64,000 nucleotides of DNA from Prostheceraeus crozeri (GCA_907163375.1 CAJQUW010011522.1:160079-224078); one strand, 5' to 3'. Positions 25,933 through 38,139 are shown, counted from the stretch's first letter. Notes: generated from the sequence alone by a model not told the origin. Numbers and translations are program-made.

Positions 25933-26437
25933 ATTAGGCCTTATTTGTCGAATAACATTGAATAAGATTCTCCCGATTAGTATCTGCTTAATTTGGTTGT
26001 GCTTTCAATAAAGCGGATTTCCTTTGATTCAGTGAGTCATTCATCACTGTCCACAGAGCTTGCAGTAGAGCATTAATAGGTGCTCTTTCAATTGATACCA
26101 CTTCGGCCATCTGGGCAGACAGTGGTTTAGAGACATCATGAGGTCTTCAGTTCAAATTGCGACTGATGAACATGAGAGAATAGGTGGAGCGGTTTGACAG
26201 TCAACAGGAGAAGAACGCAAAAGCATCCACCATTCGTAGACTTTTCGAATCAATTAAGAATATCGTCAATTGCCACCAACTATGTTCGATGGTCACAATG
26301 AGACATCTGTCAAAGTCACTTAAAAAAGGAGAAGACTGCTTATTTCCACAACGATTGACCAAACCATGAAATTTGAACAAAAAGGTAATCAAAGGCTTGG
26401 TATTTATCACAGATTGCAGTAGGAAAAAGTGCTTTAA

Positions 26438-27406
26438 CCCTCAGAGACCTGAGGGGGGGGGGTCCAGTGGACCCCGGAGCCACATTTTTCTATTTCATTT
26501 TTTACGCTAACGATACATCAACCACTCAAGCCCATACAAAATCATCATTTCTGACAGTGAATCTGCATGTGTTATTTCATTTCAATTGAATCAATAGAAG
26601 TATGCCAGATAGGCCAAGGGGGTCCATTGTACCCCCTTCAGGTCTCAGAAGGTGTAGAAATTCCATCACAAAATTTTTGTAATTAGATGAAAAATGATTT
26701 CGAACATGTCCACGATGGTGTATAAAGAGTAAAAGTCATTTATTCATTGTTTGCATTATGCTCGTAGATGTGCAATGTGTTTGAAGATCGCAAAATGTGA
26801 ATATTTTGCTTTCGCACATGATCTCGCGTGACTGGTTGGCCTATACGAACAACTCGACATAAATCGATGTCCGAAATGAAAGCTATCATTATATTCATAG
26901 TTGAGCACCAAAAACTGATTGATGATAAACTTTTCACAGCAGTAATGATAAGTTTGAGATCTCCACAGCTGTTTTTGGTTCTAGAAGTACAGCAATTTTG
27001 ACTCATTTTAGGTCTATTTCTGATAGCTTTGGATATATTTGAAGGAATGTACAAATGGAAGGGATTAGCTGCATGAATTAAATCAATTTCATCAAAATCA
27101 ACTATCTGAGGCTTTATGGTGACACAAAATATCGTAAAGCCACCTCCTAGTACAAAGGATGCTGTACTAAATGTGGTTGACTTACAAAAACACCATATTT
27201 TCGCACGTGTTTACTGAGAAGGCTGAAAGTCACTCAAGGGATTCGTTATACCGACCTGCTACACGCAAACGACATTGTTTTACTTAAAATCAACTTTCCT
27301 AATGTTCTGATATCGATTTAAGCAGGTAAACAAAGAATATGTTAAAGGGGTCCACTGGACCCCCCTCAGGTCTCACAGGGTGTGAAAAAGCTCAGGTCTC
27401 TGAGGG
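26438..27406. mobile_element. piggyBac-type MITE (family 1), 969 bp
   Basis: TTAA at 26434-26437 and at 27407-27410 is the target duplication typical of piggyBac. Ends are ccctcagagacctgag and ctcaggtctctgaggg. Further inverted motifs (gtccagtggacc; ggtctcagaaggtgtagaaa against ggtctcacagggtgtgaaaa) lie just inside. Much of the interior is collinear, in reverse, with 44653-44819 plus 47687-48283, which supports a real family. No transposase is encoded, so it is non-autonomous. Confidence 0.88.
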
Positions 27407-27410
27407 TTAA

Positions 27411-28039
27411 GCGATTATATGATGTGCACATCGATGAAAACTGGTTTAAACAAAGTTTGAATAAATTATTTGTTCATGTCACAATGGTATCTGATCTATT
27501 TTTAAAAGGATATTCATTACCGGATATACCAAGTTGGTCATAAACGTCAACAGTCAATTCAAAGAGTATTTAGAACGCTACTCCAAGCAGAAAATATCAA
27601 GTAACTTGAGTTCCTCTGTACTAATACCTCAAACATGACATACATTGTCTGATACGCAGCTTTATATTCTTCGACAAGACACCGCGTAGATTCAAGAGGC
27701 TCAAATTAAAAAGTTTGAAGCAGCGGAATATTTGTTTGATTTCAAGCCATCCACCTTCATAATTTGTACTTTTGAAGATTGTTTCTTTAACTGCTGCAGT
27801 TTTATAACAAGTCATGCGAGTTTGTGAACCGTTTGCCATTATTCTGTTCTATCTAATATTAAAGATATCAATTGAATGTAGAATTCTGTAGAATTCTGAC
27901 TTTGCAGACTTAGCAGACTCTGACTTAAATGCCATTTTCATTTAAGCTTTGTGAAGCTCATTGGATTTGCATGCATTACAAAATGACGTCAAAGTCTGCT
28001 AACAATATAACACTAGCATTGATTTTTTGAGGGCAACAA
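27411..28039. other. Unassigned stretch
   Basis: AT-rich DNA with no recognisable gene. It may include remains of the retroelement interrupted by the MITE, but no homology could be shown by eye. Confidence 0.35.
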
Positions 28040-28235
28040 TGAATGATTGCTGTCCGATTTAAAGAAGGCCACAATGATATTGCTGAAGCGTCTAGCGCAG
28101 AATTGCATTGTTGCTGTGATTCATACGGAAGTCATAGGCTATGTTTCTATCATTTTTGCTCGATGGATGATGAAAAGAAACATCAAAGGACTCTATTTAA
28201 AAGGCGGTCAACAACGGTATCACTGTTGACCGCCT
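28040..28235 (+). repeat. Foldback-family copy, single arm plus short hairpin
   Basis: The part from gattgctgtccgatttaaag through cattgttgctgtgattcata and ctatttaaaaggcggtcaac is a diverged match to the right arm of the palindrome at 28800-29134. It ends in a compact palindrome ggcggtcaacaac ... gttgaccgcc at about 28202-28233. Confidence 0.7.
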
Positions 28236-28263
28236 ATTTTAATTGAATGCTATATCTACGAAA

Positions 28264-28291
28264 CGGACAACAATGATATCATTGCTGTCCG
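28264..28291. repeat. 28-bp palindrome, foldback-family terminus
   Basis: cggacaacaatgat is followed directly by its reverse complement with one mismatch. The same cggacaacaatg motif recurs at about 28350, 28400, 28795, 29790 and 29850, marking a common terminus of this repeat family. Confidence 0.8.
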
Positions 28292-28799
28292 AATTTTCTC
28301 AATGGAATCCAATGTCTAAGAAATCGGATCTCAATGATACTACACAGTAACAATGATATCATTGTTGTCCGTTGCTTAGTAATAGAATTCAAGTAAAATA
28401 AGCGGACAACAATGAAGATGGCGGCGCGTAGCGCCGGACGATTTAGGCTGTCATTTGAAAGGTAATATTATTATGCATTGTTACTGAAACTAAAATCTAT
28501 GACATCAAAAATCCAACATTTTGATCTGTAAAAGACTCAAATCTATGATAATTTTCTACAGAACCCATGCAGCTCAGAACATTAAAGTATGTAAAGCCTG
28601 AGATATCTACGAGTCCAAATTACAGGTCATAGGAATCACCTCAATGTCATTTTCACTGGGAGTGCGGAGATGGATGGTGAAATGCTCCTACCTCAATGGT
28701 ATTACATGGCAAATTAGAGACTTATAAACGACTTTCATAGAAAAATGACAGGTGAAGTATCGGCTGACAACCCTACTTACTCAGTAACAATGATGTCAT

Positions 28800-29134
28800 C
28801 GTTGTCCGCCTTTTAAATAGAGTCTTTGTACATTTGTTTCAATCATCCAACGAGTAAAATGATGATTGATGGGAGCATAGCTTATGAGTTCCGCATGAAT
28901 CACAGCAACAATGTAATTGCGGTCCGATTTAAAGAGAGCCACAATCAACTTACAATCAGTGAGCGCTACGCCCTTCAGTATTATCATTGTGGCCTTCTTT
29001 AAATCAGACCGCAATTACATTGTTGCTGTGATCCTTGTCGAACTCATAAGCTATGCTCCCATCAATCATCATTTTACTCGATGGATGATTAAAGCAAATG
29101 TATAAAGACTCTATTTAAAAGACAGGCAACAACG
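28800..29134. mobile_element. Foldback element, arms of about 145-150 bp
   Basis: Arm 28800-28944 and arm 28985-29134 are near-perfect reverse complements (cgttgtccgccttttaaata against its mirror at the right end) around a 40-bp spacer. No ORF spans it apart from mirror-image frames. It abuts the next, larger palindrome at 29136. Confidence 0.9.
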
Positions 29135-29135
29135 T

Positions 29136-29749
29136 AGGAATACCATATGAGATTTCAAGGTAAGCAATGTACAAATCAGGCCGCATTAGCGGCCGACGTT
29201 TTGTTCATTACTTACCGAGAAATCTCATGTGGTATTTCCATCGTCTTCTTATATACATCTACATCTATCCATAGACTTCTTGTAACAGAACATTCTTCTG
29301 CAATTTAGAGGTCTATGATCTTAGCAGTAACTTCTATGTTATAAGTATTAAAAAATGATGGCAGGGTAATGCCATTGCTGCCTGCCGACAGCTAGCAGCA
29401 GTACAAACTGCCATTATTCCTATATCATTGTCTACTTATATTTATATCCGTGGTGCAATGATATAGGAATAATGACAGTTTTTACTGCTGCTAGCTGTCG
29501 GCAGGCAGCAATGGCATTACCGTGCCATCATTTTTTAATACTTGTAATATAGAAGTTACTGCTAAGATCATAGACTTCTAAATTGCAGAAGAATGTTCTG
29601 TTACAGGAAGTCTATGGATAGATGTAAATGTATATAAGAAGACGATGGAAATACCACATGAGATTTTGCGGTAAGTAATGGACAAGCGTCGGCCGCTAAC
29701 GCGGCCTGATTATTACATTGCTTACCTTGAAATCTCATATGGTATTCCT
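29136..29749. mobile_element. Large foldback element, arms of about 295 bp
   Basis: Left arm 29136-29430 and right arm 29456-29749 are reverse complements with only a few scattered differences. The outermost bases are aggaataccatatgagattt and its mirror. The 25-bp spacer (tctacttatatttatatccg...) resembles, inverted, the sequence just outside the right end (29751-29790), as if the palindrome had inserted into or copied its own flank. No coding capacity. High arm identity implies recent origin or ongoing gene conversion. Confidence 0.93.
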
Positions 29750-30175
29750 GCATTGCACCATGGATTTACAAATAAAAGTAGACAATGATAATATCATTGC
29801 TGCCCGTCTTATATCTATTGAATTTTACAACCAAAAAGGTGGGCAAAATTGATAATCATTGTTGTCCGCTTATTTTGATTGAATACTATGTCTAAGAAAT
29901 CGGACCGCAATGATGCTACACAGTAGAAATGTAGGAAAAAGGCGGACAGCAATGCTATGAATGCACATGTAGATGTATGCTGATTGAGATTTCAAAAATG
30001 TCTTTCACATGGATAGATACAGTAGAGAAATCATCATTACGAGATACATTACATTGTTGCCTTTCTTTTTCCACCTTGTACCATAGCTCAATTACGCACA
30101 ATAGATGATTTATAGAATACTTGCATTATAGATCAATGACAAAGTTATGTGCAAAGTATGGCAATAGAATGACTG
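29750..30175. repeat. Further foldback-family motifs, then unassigned DNA
   Basis: Short palindromic motifs related to the family (gacaatgataatatcattg near 29786; attgataatcattgttgtcc near 29855) continue to about 29960. The rest is unassigned. Confidence 0.5.
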
Positions 30176-30190
30176 TTACTGCAAGTACTG

Positions 30191-30408
30191 ATCTTTATGA
30201 TTATCAGCCGCACGGCAAGGCCAGGATAAATATATGCAGAGAAGTCTGTTGTGCAGTCCTTCAGCTTGTTCAGCCATTCTAGATATTTGAAGCTAGTTTG
30301 GGGCATTCCGAGCCGTACTGAAGAGCCCCTGTAGGGCGAAACGCAGCGTCTACGGCTGCCAAGGAATTGTTGTGCTTAAATTGTTCAAGTCTGTCCACAT
30401 CCTTCTAT
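30191..30408 (+). mobile_element. 218-bp ribozyme-bearing retro-insertion with 15-bp target duplication
   Basis: The 15-mer ttactgcaagtactg occurs perfectly at 30176-30190 and 30409-30423 and brackets 218 bp of non-coding DNA. The insert carries the hammerhead ribozyme at 30311-30357, about 50 bp from its 3' end. There is no terminal inverted repeat and no poly(A). A long perfect duplication plus a ribozyme near the 3' end fits a short retroposed RNA: a 5'-truncated or non-autonomous Penelope-like element or a retrozyme-like unit. That assignment is inference. Confidence 0.8.
30311..30357 (+). ncRNA. Hammerhead ribozyme, complete and apparently intact
   Basis: Every element of a type I hammerhead is present. 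Stem I is agccgta (30311-30317) pairing 7 of 7 with tacggct (30351-30357). The core ctgaaga is at 30318-30324. Stem II is gccc/gggc with a 5-nt loop (30325-30337) and GAAA is at 30338-30341. Stem III is the very short cgc/gcg with a 1-nt loop, which pairs better between two copies. Then comes GTC with predicted cleavage after 30350. The CUGANGA consensus allows A at its variable position. The tiny stem III is characteristic of Penelope-like and retrozyme hammerheads. Confidence 0.92.
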
Positions 30409-30423
30409 TTACTGCAAGTACTG

Positions 30424-31698
30424 GTATTGAGGTGAAATCACCATAGCTGCGCAACATATAGATGATTTAAATTTCAAAGAAATTGTTTAATAGTTCAGCT
30501 CATACAAGGTTCATTCATTTGCATGATCGATATCAGGGAGGTCGGATCTGGAGAAAAGCTCGAGACATCAACAGACAGCGCTTCAACGTGATTCATATCA
30601 ATATACCCCTCCAAATGCAATAAATGATGGTTATAATAGTTAACAAATGCTGCTTTTTGTAAGCACAATGTAGCAATATGGACTAAGTTGGAGTTCCGTA
30701 CACACATTTATATCGTTGACAAAATGACTTCGAATTTGTGATATTGAACGTCGGCCGAAGCATTTCTTCTCAACGTCAATATCAGCCCTATCCATGCTGG
30801 GTGTATGAAATAGAAATTATCTAGTAGTTCAATGATAAAGATTGATATTAATCTAATTGATTTCTATAAAAGTTTTTTGGCATTCTTATTAAACATTTTC
30901 TGCTTCTTCCTTATCGTCACATGCCTGAAGTCCACAAACTGGGTTGTCCCCTTCGGTTATCTATAATTCATGAGTTTTGCTTATCTTGTCCTACTACCTA
31001 AAGTCGCTCACGCTGTCCGAATTGAAGGGCAATGAGGATCTTTTGTCAAAACTCTGTTTTTCCATTTCAGTTGATATAATGTTGCAAACGTTTCTTAACT
31101 GTCGTTCTTGCTACTGGATCGGAAGATCAATCACTAGTCGATTAATTCGATAAATATCTAAATCCAGGAAAATTCAGTGTCAAAAATTGTAATGAAGAAT
31201 TTATAATAATTATAATTTCAATGAAATTAAGGAATTGAAATCACAAGCAATGTACGAATAATATAATTTGAAAGGAATTCAAGTATATCGAAAACTGTTA
31301 TTATCCCACGTTATTATCATGCATGTGTTCCGGTCATGTAGTTTCAACTTGTAATTCTCAATCTGCTAATTGCCAGATTTGCTCCATGACATTTCTCACC
31401 ATCTATTTTGAATTATAATGTAAATCATTCACCGCTAACGTCAACTGAGGTTGATCAGAATATCGAATCTGAATGGTGAAGATAATGATTTCAAGATTTT
31501 CTTGAAATTCAACCTCTAGAGCTGCTGTCACACTTGGGAGATGAGATTTAAGAGCCAGTCCAGACGCTGAAATACGTGGCTCGCATAATTTATCCAACAG
31601 TTTTGGTGCTTTTCAGCATTAGCATATTCAAGCATTATAGCCTACTGTACGAATGCATACATCCATGCATACATCCAATCAAAAGACGGACAGACGAC
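30424..31698. other. Unassigned stretch
   Basis: No recognisable gene or repeat pair. Short open frames only. Confidence 0.4.
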
Positions 31699-33046
31699 AA
31701 CTCTTTCGCTACCAGTTTCTTTCTACGTGCTTGTGCCAGATTTTTTGGATAAATGGCTTAAAGCAACCTCCTCCCTAGTCCCGACAGTTTTAATCATACA
31801 TGCAAATATAATTTGGTTTTAGACGCCAGGATTGCTTTTCAAGAACTATAAAACAGCATGACGTTGCTTGAAAAATTTTAATGCAACGTCAATTTTTTGA
31901 AAAATTGGCATGCAAAGAAAGTCTTTTAGATGGAGATGAGGATGACAAAAACATTTTTTCGCCTTCGATTACAGGGTACACTGCAGACTGCACAGTTTCT
32001 GCCTTCTTCAACATGTTGGACAAGATGCTTGTTGCCTTGCAATCTCTCTGAAATATTTGCTCATCTTCTGGTCGTCTTGGTCGCCGATGAATTGGAAGCT
32101 TCAAAAGCTGCGTCCTCAAGTTTTCGAATCAAATTATGTTTGAATTTTCGCAGGCTTTGATGAAGAGAATTGTCTTGGCGTGAGAGACAGAAAAGAATGA
32201 TGCATACATTTGTTTGACGGATTTTCAGTAACCAGAAGGAAATACGTTTCCATCATTTCACAGTATTTCCCTGGAAATATCAATAATAAGCTTTGATCCA
32301 CTCGATCACAGCCATTCATTGACATATTGTAATCGTGGATAACTATAGGAATTGAAGCATAACTGCAATCAATATGACCGGGCTTCTTGTCAATCAGTCA
32401 GTACAGCGAATTCAGGACATTGGATACTGCTTTTCAGATTAGTTTTTGGCATGAATAGCCATGCCGTGATTGTCTGATGTAACAGAGAACGAAATACGCG
32501 TTATCTCGAACAGTCAGAGCAGCTAAGAAGAGTCTATTGGCGTAAGCCGCTGTGAGCTGCTTTCGGTACAAACCAATGCAATTCATGTGCCGGTACTTCT
32601 ATTCTTCCCCTCCCCACATTTCTGTTGTTGACATCCGGAAGTGTTGCATCGTCAACGATCTTCTCTTGCTCCTACTTGTTCTCACAAACGTGGCATAGCG
32701 TTGATCGTTGAGTGTTTAAAACTACTCTTATCTGACTTGTAGAACATTTACAGCCTCAGAATTAGACAACTGCTTGTCATTTGTCTTTAGACAACAATCA
32801 CACGAAGTTCATGATCACAGCTGTACCTTGTCTTCATCCAGATGAACCAATCCTTCATCCGAGGGTTCAAATAAGACTTCTCAGTGGTGCTGTACTGTCA
32901 CTCAGTGACAGATGAAGTCCATTCTAAACCCAATGTGACTAACTTGGCGAAATTTGATGATTTTGGAAAACTTGAAAAATGTAGTGGGAGGGAAGAATAG
33001 AAGTACCCATGAGCCGCTGTGAGCGGCTCGTGGTAGCGAAAGAGTT
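31699..33046. mobile_element. TIR element of unknown superfamily, 1.35 kb
   Basis: The ends aactctttcgctacca (31699-31714) and tggtagcgaaagagtt (33031-33046) are perfect 16-bp inverted repeats. TTAA follows the right end but not the left. Inside, ggtacttctattcttcccct at 32593 is mirrored near 32985-33007, and gagccgctgtgagcggctc at 33011-33029 is itself palindromic. No transposase was found. It could be a piggyBac-type relative with a damaged left target copy, or another TIR family. Confidence 0.55.
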
Positions 33047-34852
33047 TTAATGCAGACTCAAAAACAAAACAAGTTGGTCTGCAATTATTTTAAGAACTCG
33101 ACTTTTCCAATGTGCGCAGCAATCGCATCGCATGCGTGCCAGTATTGATAACCGGGGATTCTATAGCATCTGGGTTCTTATAAAATTTCACTTGCACACT
33201 CCTGTCAAGTGTATAATTTCTCCGCATAACCTGCGAGTTGCGACAAAGAAAATTTCTTCTTTTTCTGAATATGATATTACTATTAATAAGAAATTAAAAA
33301 CGCGTCTTCGTTTCATTTCGTCTTGATTTTAATCAGTTTTGTGATTATCACGTAGTAAACAGATTAAATGTATATCGTCATCATTCTTAATGGGCCTACT
33401 TATTGTCTAAAACTCGAAATAGCATGTCATTCTTTTCAAGTTGCCGACGATGGTGTTGGCGTTGGTATTCAAGCTTGTGAATGGCATCATCTCGACAAAG
33501 TCTGACAGAAAGTTCTGCCATCACAACATGCATTAATGGTCTTGTTAGATGCCTTCAAGCGATGAGAATCTGCAGGATATTGTCATTCCTTCTCATTAAA
33601 GCAGAATATTGACATAAAGTGCAATTCCTAAGCTGCTCAATGCGGGTTTCATTCAATATCAACCAAGATCTTGCCCACAGGCTATCTCCACCTCTGCTCG
33701 AATTGTAATGACGTCAGAAAATGAGACTTAAATAAAGTGCTTTCTATTTCTTACTCAGATCGACGGAACACTTTGTGAAAGTCTCTCTCTCTCTCAAAAT
33801 TCAAAAAAATCAGAATTCAACATAATGGATAAATTTACAATGGTCACAAAGATTACAAGGGATGTGAATGAAACGAGAGATAGAACCACATTGCACCGTG
33901 GTGACTGTCTTCAATGAGATCGATGAGATTAATGTCTGTACTGACTAAACACAATGTTATAGAGCACATACGAATACATGGATGATTATACACACATAAT
34001 GATAGATGGATGATGCTACCAATGCGGCATACATGTGGAGGAGAGGAGACAAAGCACACATCATTGCATGGTATTATATCATGAATTAAGTTCACCTTAT
34101 TATACTAATAGTTTGCATTGTATTTAGTAATGATTTTATTGGCACATCACACTCCGCAGCAGATTGATAATTCCTATTTTTTGATCGGAGGAACGGATCT
34201 CTCTCTATCTCTCTCTCGAAATCTCAAAATCTCTCTCATAATTAAAAACTCTAAAAACTATCTCTCACTCCGTCCTTTCATGTCTTAACCACTTACGTGG
34301 ACAACGCTTTGTCTTCACTGATCCATCACAGAATATGATTGATCTTACAGCTGCGTACTGGAACGAATGAACGCTAATTTGTAATTGCTCATTGCATTAT
34401 ACAAATTTAGAAATAACTGTAGATGAATTTCCGGTTTCATTTGCTATAGTTCATTACGTACATAATGTTGCCTTCGCGATTCGGACGACTATTTTATTCA
34501 TGAATATGATGCGGCATAAATTCTTTTTCCAGAGTCCAAAGCATATAATTGGTTTGGTAGTGTACACTGCAAAATAATGTAAAGCAGTTACAAACTGTGC
34601 TAGACCGATTTACAGCACATGAATATCATGCACAGAGGACTTGTGTCACTTAGCCATGACATGTGATTGATTACAATTACAAATTACTCCATCTGCCTTC
34701 AGCTATATTTCAATTATTTTGCAAATACTTTAGATAATTGCCGGTATTCATTTTTTTCCTTCTCCCACCATTTCATTTTCTAGGCGGATATGCAAAGACA
34801 AATCACAATTGCTCACCGGAAAACAGACCACGCTTGTAGCATTGATATTGAA
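33047..34852. other. Unassigned stretch with (CT)n patches
   Basis: Simple (CT)n tracts lie near 33780-33797 and 34198-34222. No supported gene. Confidence 0.4.
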
Positions 34853-36111
34853 TTAGCACTTTTTATTCTCATCCTCCCCCCCCACGCGCATTTTTGCTGT
34901 AGAAACTTTCATAACAAATGGATTGGATTGAGATTTCATGACTTTTAGATTTTAGGTATTTTTCAACTTTCTGAGAAATTTCGTCAAATTTATGTCAATG
35001 AAAGAGCTAGATCTAGCCTAGTTTTTTAAGAGATAGGTTCTAAGAATTCAGTTTTGTTTATGCTGTGTGCAAGTATAGATTGTATTCTAGCAATAAAACG
35101 TATATCTTGAAGTCTCAGCTGCCTGTATACCATATACATTATACTACAAAGCAATATACATGTACAGTCTATGTCTAAAATCATTGGACACCTGGAATCA
35201 AAGGCTATTGGCCTAGTAGAACCTAGTAGTATTTTCTTCTAATTCGAACCACATATGTAGAAAATTGTCATACTTCTTCGATATCTTTTGTTTCTTACTT
35301 GAATAAAGATTTTGCGATAGAAATAGATCATATTTAACAAATGTTATCTACTTATACAGTATAGTCGGACCTAGCTATCTAGTTTTACCTAGTTTAGGCC
35401 AATGATCTGCATGATGATTATTTCTTTCTTGTGAAGAAATTATTCTACAAATTATGAAGCTACATGTACAGCAAATCTACGATATTTATTAGCCACTGTA
35501 TAAGGTTCTAGGATTTTTCGTAAATAGAATTATACCACAGGTAATTAGTTAGTAGTATGTATAGGTTTGTGTAATTATTTTATGATGCAGAAATATAGTA
35601 TGTGCCATAATTTCATTATGCAACAATTTGAAGAATGTTCTATGCATGTATCCGAACAATGTCAATTTCATAGCATATGAAGGAACCAATTTGAAGAAGA
35701 AGAAATATTTCATGGCTTTTTACCAAAATATGATGCATGTACATGTACATAGTCATTTTAAATCGTTATCTATGGCACCAAAAATATTTTATCATGCTAA
35801 ACCAATATCACCATTCGAAATAGAATACCAAAATTGGGAAAACAGTATACTCTAAGGTTGATTTGCATGATTTATCAAAGGACAAATTAAGAAAAAATAA
35901 AAAAGATGAGAAAAAAATAATGTTTGAATTTTAAAATGCTATTTATCGCATCAAGACGAAAGCATTATCCAAAATGAATACCACCATTAGATTCAGAATA
36001 TCCGAATTGTATAAAATCCATAATATCAGGTCTCTTTGTTTGATAATGTAGGAATAATACTGGGGGCCCCCTTGGTCTGAGCTTGCGTCAAATAACTTGG
36101 TATGAATAGGG
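34853..36111. mobile_element. Probable piggyBac-type MITE (family 2), worn left end
   Basis: The right end tatgaataggg followed by TTAA (36112-36115) matches the tatggataggg/TTAA ends of the copies at 37394-38139 and 48953-49242. The left part, ccccacgcgcatttttgctg near 34880-34905, matches the ccctgtcgcatttttgctg found just inside the left end of the copy at 37394. The exact left terminus is not recoverable by eye. Confidence 0.45.
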
Positions 36112-36115
36112 TTAA

Positions 36116-36320
36116 CTACGAAACCGATGTACAAAACGAGAATTACAGAATGTACGAAAGCGCTAGTGTTCGGGCTCATACACTACGAAAGCGATTGGCT
36201 TTCCTATTGGATTATCTTTATTATTCAATAGGAAAGTCAATCGGTTTCGTAGTGTGTGAGCTCGAACAATAGCGCTTTGGTACATTCTGTTATTCTCGTT
36301 TTGTACATCGCTTTCGTAAG
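36116..36320. repeat. Foldback repeat, arms of about 95 bp
   Basis: 36116-36209 and 36227-36320 are near-complementary arms around a 17-bp AT-rich spacer (tgtacaaaacgagaat against attctcgttttgtaca; caataggaaagtcaatcgg against its partner). It begins right at the TTAA that ends the preceding MITE-like element. Confidence 0.85.
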
Positions 36321-37356
36321 TAGCTTTGGTATCCCACGGTTACTACATTGCTAATACATCAACTATGTAGTTCCCACAGTTGAACAGTGCACTACATTCA
36401 AACTGAAGATGAAGTACTGTGATATCGAAACGTGTGGATTCCAGGAGACTTTATTACGCTTGCAATTACTTTTCTGCAAAGGTTTTAAGTGATTTGAAGA
36501 TCTAAACCGTGGCTTCTTGGAGAGTTCATGTGCCTCTCACTTTCCGAGAGGAAATAAAGCTATGGTAGTTTTCTGATTTATATTTTACGTTCAGCAATTA
36601 CAGGGAAGAATATCGTAACACCAGCAGTATGTTTAGACTTTGACAATAAGTCCCGTAGTAAGTTTCTCTGAAAAATTGATGACAGCACACGGGAGGTAAT
36701 TCAATTTAGTATTGTTTCAAAAGAATTGAGAACTCCCCTTTCAAAGCCGAGATTCCAAATATATCAAAGGTAAAATGAATGTACAAACAAATGGAGGTTA
36801 AGTCAAGGTGATCAGAACATTGGGTTTTGACTGTACCTTAATTTTACTTTGAAATTTCGGCTTTAAAAAAAGGGGTGCTTAGTGCCTTTGAAAATGACTA
36901 AATGCTTTGAAAAAGATTGCCGGTAGCTGTCCACCGGGTAAATACTTTATATACATGTAAATATTTTGGACGCATTATCGACGAGGACAGTAAGGCAATT
37001 TAAACTGCGCGCTGGTGATCAGCTTGCACCGTAAAGCAATTGCAATTACATCCCAATTACATGGCTGAAAATTATTTGATTGCGATTATAAATTGCTCGT
37101 CAGAAAATGCAATTGATTGCAATGGTTAATTACGTGTATACAGTAATTGTAACCGCCTTTGCGTAGTTGTGATCGCCACACAAGTCTGACGCACATGAAT
37201 GGCACCGATGTGTTGCCATAATTAACCAAATGTCATCAGACCTGATTTCCATGGAAGATCAAACAATCAACTAGAAAAGATGATTCCTTGAAATGTCCTA
37301 GCGTAAAGGAGGAATGACCAAAACATTACCTAGTCCTCGCCCCACCGGTGGGTGTG
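36321..37356. other. Unassigned stretch
   Basis: No gene recognised. A hammerhead-like phrase at 36403-36430 was considered and rejected. Confidence 0.35.
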
Positions 37357-37393
37357 TGCCATCCCCCTGGCGAGTCTTTTGAATATCTTTTAA

Positions 37394-38139
37394 CCCTATC
37401 CATCCCGGGGGGGGGGGGTTCGGCCCCCTGTCGCATTTTTGCTGTTGAGCTTTTAAAACTGAACCGATTGATCCAGACTTAATTGACCCAGGCGATAAGA
37501 GTCATCCAAACTTGAATGTCATGTAAATACAACTTATTTGCTTTTCAGTAGAAATGACTCACCTAAGTTGCAACTAAGTAGTGTTCGTTCATATTATTTT
37601 GAAAACCTCTGCTTATTCAGTGTCATTATTAGTCTTAATTACATTATTGGAAGGTAGCAAGACCTCTTAAATTGTTTCTACAGATGAATAAAAGCAGTCA
37701 ATTTTGAGTGAAAACTTTCCCTTTTCTGCTTATGATTTATTTTTGAATATTCAACTTCTGCATATTCAAATTTTGAATTTAAATTCATGATGTGTAGACA
37801 AACAAGTTTAAAGCATCAAATAGCATCATTCTTCTGATCATTAATTGTATGTGTCACTAACGTCATTGAACTAAAAGCACTGAATCTATGTTTGCAGTCG
37901 ATGAGAAAAAAACATAAAAAGATCCGCTTAATTTTGAGGTTCAAATTTTAAATCGCCATTTAAAGCATCAAGATTTACGAATTAGAAAAAACAGATACCA
38001 CCGTTAGAAAGATCACACGCAGAATATTCTACCCTAAATTTCATGTACAACGGAGCAGTATTTAGGAAGTTAAGGAGGGGGGCCAAATCGCCCCCCCCCC
38101 CGGGATGGCGATGCGCTTCAGAGCCCGGTATGGATAGGG
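37394..38139. mobile_element. piggyBac-type MITE (family 2), 746 bp
   Basis: TTAA at 37390-37393 and 38140-38143. Ends are ccctatccatcccggg and cccggtatggataggg. Runs of G or C just inside both ends (ggggggg at 37409, ccccccc at 38089) are also inverted. The interior has no transposase. The empty site is visible in the repeat copy at 638-1000, where the flanks join directly. Confidence 0.9.

Noticed and set aside
28043-29105. Several 60-72 codon ORFs with similar proteins (LKKATMI..., YIVAVI...)
   Set aside because: They are translations of repeated foldback arms, mirrored on both strands, and reflect shared repeat sequence rather than genes.
36403-36430. Hammerhead-like phrase ctgaaga ... 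cgaaacg on the plus strand
   Set aside because: The bases that should close stem II do not pair (T against C), and pairing works only if core bases are used. No Penelope-like coding sequence lies nearby.
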